From contig OZ037879.1 in NCBI GenBank assembly GCA_964035575.1, positions 868,001-932,000 on the forward strand: DNA of 64,000 nucleotides. Reading direction: 5' to 3'. A program made the translations under genes and the position numbers. A model generated the notes under the pieces. It was not told the origin of the DNA, searched no databases, and was given only the letters and a program-made list of their open reading frames with translations. Shown here piece after piece: positions 1 through 10,500 of the stretch. Positions within the stretch are counted from its first letter, which is position 1. Each line of letters begins with the position of its first letter. This stretch comes from Rhynchopus sp. YZ270_cl-10. Its lineage: Eukaryota > Euglenozoa > Diplonemea > Diplonemida > Diplonemidae.

Positions 1-3000
1 CGCGATCAAAACAGCGCGTTGAAACGCGTGCAAAAGAACGCGATCAAAACAGCGCGTTGAAACGCATGCAAAAGAACGCGACCAAAACAGCGAGTTGAAA
101 CGCGTGCAAAAGGACGCGATCAAAACAGCGCGTTGAAACGCATGCAAAAGAACGCGATCAAAACAGCGCGTTGAAACGCGTGCAAAAGAACGCGATCAAA
201 ACAGCGCGTTGAAACGCATGCAAAAGAACGCGACCAAAACAGCGAGTTGAAACGCGTGCAAAAGGACGCGATCAAAACAGCGCGTTGAAACGCATGCAAA
301 AGAACGCGATCAAAACAGCGCGTTGAAACGCATGCAAAAGAACGCGACCAAAACAGCGCGTTGAAACGCATGCAAAAGAACGCGATCAAAACAGCGCGTT
401 GAAACGCGTGCAAAAGGACGCGATCAAAACAGCGCGTTGAAACGCATGCAAAAGAACGCGATCAAAACAGCGCGTTGAAACGCATGCAAAAGAACGCGAC
501 CAAAACAGCGCGTTGAAACGCATGCAAAAGAACGCGATCAAAACAGCGCGTTGAAACGCATGCAAAAGAACGCGATCTAAACAGCGCGTTGAAACGCGTG
601 CAAAAGAACGCGATCAAAACAGCGCGTTGAAACGCATGCAAAAGAACGCGATCTAAACAGCGCGTTGAAACGCATGCAAAAGAACGCGATCAAAACAGCG
701 CGTTGAAACGCATGCAAAAGAAAGCGACCAAAACAGCGCGTTGAAACGCATGCAAAAGAACGCGATCAAAACAGCGCGTTGAAACGCATGCAAAAGAACG
801 CGACCAAAACAGCGCGTTGAAACGCATGCAAAAGAACGCGATCAAAACAGCGCGTTGAAACGCATGCAAAAGGACGCGACCAAAACAGCGCGTTGAAACA
901 CGTGCAAAAGAACGAGATCAAAACAGCGCGTTGAAACGCATGCAAAAGAACGCGACCAAAACAGCGCGTTGAAACGCATGCAAAAGAACGCGATCAAAAC
1001 AGCGCGTTGAAACGCATGCAAAAGAACGCGACCAAAACAGCGCGTTGAAACACGTGCAAAAGAACGAGATCAAAACAGCGCGTTGAAACGCATGCAAAAG
1101 GACGCGATCAAAACAGCGCGTTGAAACGCATGCAAAAGAACGCGACCAAAACAGCGCGTTGAAACGCGTGCAAAAGGACGCGATCAAAACAGCGCGTTGA
1201 AACGCGTGCAAAAGAACGCGATCAAAACAGCGCGTTGAAACGCGTGCAAAAGAACGCGATCAAAACAGCGCGTTGAAACGCATGCAAAAGAACGCGACCA
1301 AAACAGCGCGTTGAAACGCATGCAAAAGAACGCGATCAAAACAGCGCGTTGAAACGCATGCAAAAGAACGCGACCAAAACAGCGCGTTGAAACGCATGCA
1401 AAAGAACGCGACCAAAACAGCGCGTTGAAACGCGTGCAAAAGGACGCGATCAAAACAGCGCGTTGAAACGCATGCAAAAGAACGCGACCAAAACAGCGCG
1501 TTGAAACGCGTGCAAAAGAACGCGACCAAAACAGCGCGTTGAAACGCGTGCAAAAGAACGCGACCAAAACAGCGCGTTGAAACGCATGCAAAAGAACACG
1601 ACCAAAACAGCGCGTTGAAACGCATGCAAAAGAACGCGATCTAACAGCGCGTTGAAACGCGTGCAAAAGAACGCGACCAAAACAGCGCGTTGAAACGCGT
1701 GCAAAAGAACGCGACCAAAACAGCGCGTTGAAACGCATGCAAAAGAACGCGACCAAAACAGCGCGTTGAAACGCATGCAAAAGAACACGACCAAAACAGC
1801 GCGTTGAAACGCATGCAAAAGAACGCGACCAAAACAGCGCGTTGAAACGCATGCAAAAGAACACGACCAAAACAGCGCGTTGAAACGCGTGCAAAAGGAC
1901 GCGATCAAAACAGCGCGTTGAAACGCGTGCAAAAGAACGCGATCAAAACAGCGCGTTGAAACGCATGCAAAAGAACGCGATCAAAACAGCGCGTTGAAAC
2001 GCGTGCAAAAGAACGCGATCAAAACAGCGCGTTGAAACGCATGCAAAAGAACGCGACCAAAACAGCGCGTTGAAACGCATGCAAAAGAACGCGACCAAAA
2101 CAGCGCGTTGAAACGCGTGCAAAAGGACGCGATCAAAACAGCGCGTTGAAACGCATGCAAAAGAACGCGACCAAAACAGCGCGTTGAAACGCATGCAAAA
2201 GAACGCGATCAAAACAGCGCGTTGAAACGCATGCAAAAGAACGCGATCAAAACAGCGCGTTGAAACGCATGCAAAAGAACGCGACCAAAACAGCGCGTTG
2301 AAACGCATGCAAAAGAACGCGATCAAAACAGCGCGTTGAAACGCATGCAAAAGAACGCGACCAAAACAGCGAGTTGAAACGCGTGCAAAAGGACGCGATC
2401 AAAACAGCGCGTTGAAACGCATGCAAAAGAACGCGATCAAAACAGCGCGTTGAAACGCATGCAAAAGAACGCGATCAAAACAGCGCGTTGAAACGCATGC
2501 AAAAGAACGCGATCAAAACAGCGCGTTGAAACGCGTGCAAAAGAACGCGACCAAAACAGCGCGTTGAAACGCATGCAAAAGAACGCGATCTAAACAGCGC
2601 GTTGAAACGCGTGCAAAAGAACGCGATCAAAACAGCGCGTTGAAACGCATGCAAAAGAACGCGATCAAAACAGCGCGTTGAAACGCGTGCAAAAGAACGC
2701 GATCTAAACAGCGCGTTGAAACGCGTGCAAAAGAACGCGATCAAAACAGCGCGTTGAAACGCATGCAAAAGAACGCGATCAAAACAGCGCGTTGAAACGC
2801 GTGCAAAAGAACGCGATCAAAACAGCGCGTTGAAACGCATGCAAAAGAACGCGACCAAAACAGCGAGTTGAAACGCGTGCAAAAGGACGCGATCAAAACA
2901 GCGCGTTGAAACGCATGCAAAAGAACGCGATCAAAACAGCGCGTTGAAACGCATGCAAAAGAACGCGACCAAAACAGCGCGTTGAAACGCATGCAAAAGA

Positions 3001-3835
3001 ACGCGATCAAAACAGCGCGTTGAAACGCATGCAAAAGAACGCGATCAAAACAGCGCGTTGAAACGCATGCAAAAGAACGCGACCAAAACAGCGCGTTGAA
3101 ACGCATGCAAAAGAACGCGATCAAAACAGCGCGTTGAAACGCATGCAAAAGAACGCGATCTAAACAGCGCGTTGAAACGCGTGCAAAAGAACGCGATCAA
3201 AACAGCGCGTTGAAACGCATGCAAAAGAACGCGATCTAAACAGCGCGTTGAAACGCGTGCAAAAGAACGCGACCAAAACAGCGCGTTGAAACGCATGCAA
3301 AAGAACGCGATCAAAACAGCGCGTTGAAACGCATGCAAAAGAAAGCGACCAAAACAGCGCGTTGAAACGCATGCAAAAGAACGCGATCAAAACAGCGCGT
3401 TGAAACGCATGCAAAAGGACGCGATCAAAACAGCGCGTTGAAACACGTGCAAAAGAACGAGATCAAAACAGCGCGTTGAAACGCATGCAAAAGAACGCGA
3501 CCAAAACAGCGCGTTGAAACGCATGCAAAAGAACGCGACCAAAACAGCGCGTTGAAACGCATGCAAAAGAACGCGATCAAAACAGCGCGTTGAAACGCAT
3601 GCAAAAGGACGCGACCAAAACAGCGCGTTGAAACACGTGCAAAAGAACGAGATCAAAACAGCGCGTTGAAACGCATGCAAAAGAACGCGACCAAAACAGC
3701 GCGTTGAAACGCATGCAAAAGAACGCGATCAAAACAGCGCGTTGAAACGCGTGCAAAAGAACGCGACCAAAACAGCGCGTTGAAGCGCGTGCAAAAGGAC
3801 GCGATCAAAACAGCGCGTTGAAAAGCGTGCAAAAA
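1..3835. repeat. 38-bp tandem repeat array (minisatellite), about 100 copies
   Basis: A head-to-tail array of a 38-bp unit with no spacers runs from the window edge to about 3835, where the last copies decay. Copies differ at a few fixed sites: ATC or ACC near the start, CATGC or CGTGC in the middle, and AGAA or AGGA at the end. A few carry rarer changes such as ATCTAA. Blocks of variants recur in the same order, which indicates expansion by unequal exchange. On the - strand several frames stay open for 60-236 codons only because the unit has few stops. I do not read these as genes. The array may extend beyond the window; a subtelomeric or centromeric site is possible but not shown. Confidence 0.97.
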
Positions 3836-4553
3836 GACCCGTGCGTTGAAAAGTATGCAAAACCTGCAGAGAATTGTCAGACTTCGGAAAACCTTATGTG
3901 TTAAACTTTACCGATGATTGCAACCGGACACTTAGGTGTCAAGATCAGGAACTGGTACACGCTGAGGGACGGAGAGGTGTATGTTAGCTCGTGTTTCTAC
4001 ATGCATGTCCGTTCTATCTATTTGTGGGACGAGACTGCTACAATGCCTGTTGTTAGCCTCCGCTTTCGCGGTACTCTTTTTCTCTGGCTTCTCTGTAAAC
4101 TTTTGCTGTGGGTACTTTTTCGTTGAAAGTTTGCCATGTTCCGCCTGTACTCCGGCCCTACCCAATGTGTGCTCACTAGTGGCTTAACTTCTGTCCGACC
4201 AGTGCATGGCATAGTTTTGTTCTAACTGATGTAGGTTTTTAAATGCTTTGAGAACCACGTTTTTTTGGATATGGTTCTTTTCACAACACTATTTTCTTGT
4301 CACCTTTCGCGTGGTGTTGTCCACAGGGTTTACATCTGTTGTTCACCCCCTTTTCACCCTTTTCTCCCCTTGCCTTTAGCACCAGGAGTTTTATATTTCT
4401 CCAGCCAGTTTTGCAGCACAATATTCACAGCAATTTTAGCTGTATTTTTTTTACCCCCTCCGCAACCATCTCACCCTCTCTCCCTTTCAAACTCAAATCA
4501 CCGAAATTACCTTTTTTTGTTTCATGTAACCATTTTGTCCAGGGACTTCTAAC
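3836..4553 (+). other. Spacer and probable 5' leader of the kinesin gene
   Basis: No convincing gene. After degraded satellite copies (to about 3865) the sequence is unremarkable. From about 4260 it becomes strongly pyrimidine-rich, with T and C runs up to the kinesin start. This fits an untranslated leader or core promoter region, but no TATA-like or other defined site stands out. Confidence 0.5.
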
Positions 4554-7500
4554 ATGGCATCGAAACGTCCCCCGAAGGGAGATGGTGACTCCTCTACGGT
4601 CAAGGTGTACGTGAGGGTCCGGCCTTTCAACCAGCGCGAACTGGACGCTGTGAAGAAGGATGGTGCGAAGCTGAACTCGGTCATCCACATGATTGACCAG
4701 AAGTGCTCTGTTCTTGACCCCAATACGAACGCAATCAAGCACGCCTTCAGCTTTGACCAGTGCATATGGTCTATCCCGGATGACATGTTGAAGGAAGTCT
4801 CTAACCTCAAGGAGAAGACAAACCCATTCTTTGCACAGAACGACGTCTACGAGCTGTGCGGTACGAAGCTCCTCGGCAATGTGCTGGATGGTTACAACGC
4901 ATGTCTCTTTGCCTATGGGCAGACAGGTAGTGGTAAGACTCATACCATGATGGGCAAACGTGACGACGAGGCGCTCCGGGGCATCACACCGCGTCTCTGT
5001 AAAGATCTTCTCCAGCGTACAACTGCAGCGAAGCAGATGAAGTACAAAATCTCAATTTCGTACATAGAAATCTACAACGAGATGGTGCGCGATCTCCTGG
5101 TGCCCAAGAAGAAGGAGGGGTCCCTCAAGGTGCGTCAGGATCCGACCACAGGAACATACGTTGAAGACCTTACGACACATGACGTCAAAACGGAAAAAGA
5201 CATCATGGCCCTGATCGACAAAGGTGACGTCCACAGAACCATTGCAGAGACGAAGATGAATGCAACATCGTCACGTTCTCATGCGATTTTTATGTTGAAC
5301 ATCAGCCAAATCCCCGTCGATGAGAAGCCGGACAAGGCAGGCGACAAGTCTTCGAAGCAGAGCAAACTGAACTTGGTCGATCTCGCAGGGTCTGAGCGTG
5401 TTTCTAGCAGTGGTGCGGAAGGTGTCAACTTTAAAGAGGCAACGAAGATCAACTTGTCGCTCACAACATTGGGGCGAGTTATTGACGCCCTTGCGGACCT
5501 TGCGAATTCAGTGAAGGGCGCGTTTCCGCCGTACAGAGACAGTATGCTCACGTGGATTCTCTCCGATTCTTTGGGAGGAAACAGCAAGACAGCGATGATT
5601 GCTGCGGTGAGTCCTTCTGGGCTGAACTTGGACGAAACGGTGAACACCCTCCGTTATGCGTCTCGTGCAAGAGAGATCATCAACATCGCTGTTGTCAACG
5701 AGGATTCGTCTGTAGCAAAGATTAAGGAGTTGGAAGCGAAGTGCGAATTCCTCCGTAAGCAGATGCGCGAAGCAGGTGGTGCGACCATCAAGTTGAAGCT
5801 GCACGAAACGGAGGAACGGTGTCTCTTCCTCGAGGCGAGCGTGAACAAATTGGAGAAGGAGCGGGTATGGCCTTTTCAAATAAATTTCCATTTACAGTTA
5901 CATTACTTTGAATTTACTCAGGGCATTACCACAAGAACCTCTTTTGAAAACCGATTTTCACACACAGGCAACACCACTACTTTAACGAGATATCCAAAAA
6001 AAAAAAGGACCAAAATGATACTCTATTAAAGTCTGTATGACAGCTATACACCAACAATTTCTCAAAAATACAAACAAAAAGCGGACTTGAGTGACAACTT
6101 ATAGTTCAAATGACCACCACAAACTTCATACAGGATGCGTTTGTTCAAGAGAAGAGAGAGCGGTTAACTGTCCAATCCTCCCGCAAAGAACGCGATGATG
6201 AGAAGGTAAAGAAGCTTGAATTGAAAAATAAGAAGAAAGAAAAAGAAGTCGACAAAGCGAAGGAGGCTGCAGACGAGGTCAAACGCGAGGTGCTGGATCT
6301 CTCAAACAGAGTCAAGGAGCTTGAAAAGAAGTTGAAGGAATCAAAAGAAAAACTCAAAGACTACAAAGAGAGCTCCCAACGGGACATCAAGGATGCTGTC
6401 TCAGCGGTATGATACTTTTTTATTCACTATTGGTGTTCCTGAAACCACTGTCAATATAGGCCCCCTCTGGAACACCAATTATTCTTTTTTACAATATTCC
6501 AAGCATTGGCAAGAGGAAATAGAATTGGCGGAAGGTGCGTGCCTGCAAATTGTTTGAAGTGAGCTGCCTTTATTTTTTTAAATATTGGTGTGATTCAGGG
6601 GGCACGGACAACCCACGGACAACCCACGGGAGAACCACGGGGGAACCACGGTGATCACACAAAAATGATGATCAAATATGTGAAAAAAAAGATGATTATT
6701 TTTAGTGCCTGAGTTATATACTCTCAGCGTGATCCTTTGAGGGAAACAAAACGATCATTTATTTTATGGGGTTTTTTGGCACAAAATAAGGTATCATCTC
6801 ATGGAGCGTTTTAGGGTCTGTGGGATGACGCCCGATGACGGCTGATGACGCCCGATGACGCACGATGACGGCCGATGACAGCACGATTACGTTTTTTTCT
6901 TTTTTTGGGTACTGACAGGGGTGTCGCTAATTCGGGTCCAGGGTCCCGACTTTTTCAAAACCAAAAAAAAAAATTGCACCCCTAGTAAAATCTGTGTAGG
7001 AAAAAAAAAATTTGCACCTAATACAGGGTGGGTTCAATGTGTTAACAACTTGTTCTTTTTTTAAGTGAGAGGCCACCGTGAACTCGGTTGTGTCAGAACG
7101 TTCCAAAAACGAGGTTTTTGGGGGTCAGGGAAAATCCCCAGGTGCCGCCCTCACCCCGCGAAGATTTATTTTTTGGGTGGGATTTCCTTACCCTGCCTTA
7201 CCCTTTTTTTTTTTGCAAACCAGGGTTTCCTTAGTAAAGGTACCATAGCGTGTTTTTGCGCACACATGTGACCCCACCGTGGAGAGCAATCGGCTCGCGC
7301 AATCAAAAGAACGCAGAGAAAAGGGAAAATATAAAAAGACAAAAGCCGGGTACCGTGCGCCTGCGGCGCTACCGTTCTCAGTCAAGAACACCACAATTTC
7401 ATCTGAAGCTGTGTTTTCAGAGTTGAACATGACCCTTGTTTACGAGAATCGGCAGTCTCGAAAAGTGCACAGGAATAAAAAAATGGTGAAAACTTAAATA

Positions 7501-10500
7501 CCGAAAACTCGTCCATTTTTCCAAAATGACCCCATCACTTTCTGCAATTGCACCGCATCGGACGATGCAATCAACAAAAACGCCCCCCCTTTTTTCGTGA
7601 TCTGGGAATATGCTTGCAAGGGTTTCCTTGCTAAAACCAGAGAATCTCATACTTCATAGTAAGGGTACTTTAGCGTATTTTAGCGCACACATGTGACCCC
7701 ACCGTGGAGAGCAATCGGCTCGCACAATCAAAAGAACGCAGAGAAAAAGGAAAAGACAAAAAGACAAAAGTTGGGTACCGTGCGCCTGCGGCGCTACCTA
7801 CTGTTCTCAGTGGTCACAATTTCATCTGAATTTGGGTTTTCAGACCTGAAAATGACCCTTGTTTACGAGTATGGGTTCATATTTTGTGAAAATTTAAGTC
7901 ACTAAAAGTTTGTCCATTTTTCCGTATATCCCCCACCACAGCCTGGGATTGGCTCGGAAATGCCACAAAACACTGTTTTTTCGCCCCTGGTAATGGAAAA
8001 AAAATCCCCACGTAAAAAAAAATTTGCACCCCGATTTCAGATTTTTCAAAAATTTCCCCAAAATTAGCGACACCCCTGGGTACTGTGTATACTGTGTACA
8101 CTGTGTATACTGTGTATACTGTGTATACTGTGTATACTGTGTATACTGTGTATACTGTGTATACTGTGTATACTGTGTATACTGTGTATACTGTGTATAC
8201 TGTGTATACTGTGTATACTGTGTATACTGTGTATACTGTGTATACTGTGTATACTGTGTATACTGTGTATACTGTGTATACTGTGTATACTGTGTATACT
8301 GTGTATACTGTGTATACTGTGTATACTGTGTATACTGTGTATACTGTGTATACTGTGTATACTGTGTATACTGTGTATACTGTGTATACTGTGTATACTG
8401 TGTATACTGTGTATACTGTGTATACTGTGTATACTGTGTATACTGTGTATACTGTGTATACTGTGTATACTGTGTATACTGTGTATACTGTGTATACTGT
8501 GTATACTGTGTATACTGTGTATACTGTGTATACTGTGTATACTGTGTATACTGTGTATACTGTGTATACTGTGTATACTGTGTATACTGTGTACTTGTCC
8601 ATTTCGGCAAATTGACCCCACCACTGGCCGGACGGATTCCGAAAATGCAAATGCCGGTGTTTAAAAGCTTCACCAAGGATTTCACCGAGGAAAAAAAAAA
8701 TTTCCCCTAGCACGATGATTCCCGATTATGCACGATTATGCACGATTACTCAGGATTACGCACGATGACGCCCGATGACGGCCGATGACACCCGATTTAG
8801 CGCGATTCACCCCCCCCGGAAAACGCTCCATATCTCATTCGAAATATTCTTGAAAAAAAAAAGGTTTCCCTAAATTTACTAGGTTCTTTTCTTGTTTCTA
8901 ATATCCCACCACCCTCGATCACAGCGCGACACACTGAAGGAAGAGCTGGCGTCTGCCTCAAAGAAGGAGGCGAAATCTTCAAAGAAGGCCAAGGTTTGTC
9001 CTCCATCCTCCACCACCACTTCCCCCATTTGTCGTCATGCCGTACCTTTCCCCCTTTTTTTATAGACATTTTATGTTTTTTTCTGTTCCAAATTGATTGA
9101 ATCCTTCCTCTCAAATGCCCTAAATTTTTTTGAAAGTGTACGCATTTAACTTATTCACTTCTTCACCCCCGAGCTGCGGTTTAAGCACGTTTCAACTCTT
9201 TCTTTTCCCTCACGTCAGGAAGCCGAGACGCAGATCCACAAGCTTGAGAAGAGTATGAAAGGCACTGACGACCTCAGCGCGAAGCTGCTGAAGGAGAAGC
9301 AGGAGTGCGAGGAGAAGTTGAAGGACGCTGAGAGCCAGGTCTCCTCGGTACTGCGCGAACTGAAGAAGAAGGCATGTACCCCACACCCATATTCATACCT
9401 CGTATCAGATTACACACTTCAAAATTCACCATTTTTTTTATAAATGTGATACAACACTAAGAACTATCCTGGAAGGAACAATAAAAGCTTCTCTTAAGGG
9501 TTGAGGACGAACGACGTCTATACCTTCCGTACAAAGACTTCGGCCAACATTGAGTACAGAACCCTAGGCTTCCACTCTTTAGTGGATTGTCGACAACAAA
9601 CACATCCTGCGTTCTCATACGACTGATTCTCACACATTCATGCCTTCTTTACCCACCTCTAACCACAGGAGGACATTCTTGCACAAAAGGAACAAGACCT
9701 GGATGTGGTTGGGAGTAACCCTGCTGCTGTGGCGGATCTTGCGCAATGCAAGGCTGACCTGGAGGACTTACGGAAGGAGAAGGGGGAGGTGGAGGCGGAC
9801 CACAATACACAGAAGGTGCTTGTGAAGGGGCTGAAGGCGGATCTGCAGGACCGTGACCGCGCGGCAGAGTCGCTGCAGCGCAAGGCTGATGAGCTGCAGA
9901 ACCGTGTCGACGAGCTGGAAGACGACAACGCCGGACTCGAGGAGGACCTTGAAAAGGAAAAGAAGGCACTCTCCACAGTGCAGGCTATGAAGGAAGAGTT
10001 CAGTCAAGCCTCCAAAGAAGCGGAGGCCAGAACAGAAGAGATCCAAGCCAAGTACGAAGCCGCAGACGACAAACTCGCAGAAACAACCGCAAAGCTTCAG
10101 ACCCTCGAAACCGAAGCAGCGTCATCCAAAGAAGGGCTCGCAACGTATGCATTTGCGAATATAAAAAAAAATCCAGAAAAAGAAAAATCCGTAGTGGAGT
10201 TCATCCTCGGGTGTCTACACTAATACAACCAAGTTTTCAAAAATCCAAAAAAGAGGAAAAATGGGCAATCTAGGAACGGGGAGAGATTTTTTCACTAGCT
10301 CTCAGTAAGCTCTCACAGACTCTCACAGCCTGTTGCGTGTCTCACAATGGATCACCCAAAAAAGGAAAAACACGGGTTAGGAAAATTCTTCAAAAAGGGA
10401 AAAATAAAAAAAAATTAAAAAAATAAAATCACAGTTTACAAGACGAGAAGGAAGCGCTGGACACGCAGATCGCAGACCTCCAGGCAGATCTTGAGGCTTC

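Larger units (their letters stand above)
6801..8831. mobile_element. Non-autonomous inverted-repeat DNA transposon, 2.03 kb, in kinesin intron 2
   Basis: The ends are perfect 12-bp inverted repeats (ATGGAGCGTTTT at 6801-6812, its complement at 8820-8831). They are flanked by a 5-bp direct repeat ATCTC (6796-6800 and 8832-8836), which reads as a target-site duplication. Just inside both ends lie clusters of a roughly 10-bp motif built on CGATGACGCC (6830-6900 and 8709-8810), as found in elements whose transposase binds repeated subterminal sites. There is no transposase, so it would need one in trans. The middle is occupied by a second element (6916-8078) and a 9-bp satellite. It sits in an intron and does not disturb the coding frame. 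Confidence 0.8.

Noticed and set aside
1184-1894. Long - strand open frames encoding repeated MHAFQRAVLIAFFC-type protein
   Set aside because: All are translations of the 38-bp satellite in different frames; three frames are open at once and copies change at bases regardless of codon position.
1-3835. CRISPR-like array (38-bp repeats)
   Set aside because: Units are directly adjacent with no spacers of unique sequence, and the host is a eukaryote. It is a tandem minisatellite.
7877-8713. Open frames of repeated Thr-Val-Tyr, Cys-Val-Tyr or His-Ser-Ile around the 9-bp satellite
   Set aside because: A 9-bp unit keeps any stop-free frame open; all five frames look alike and no promoter, start context or domain supports a gene.
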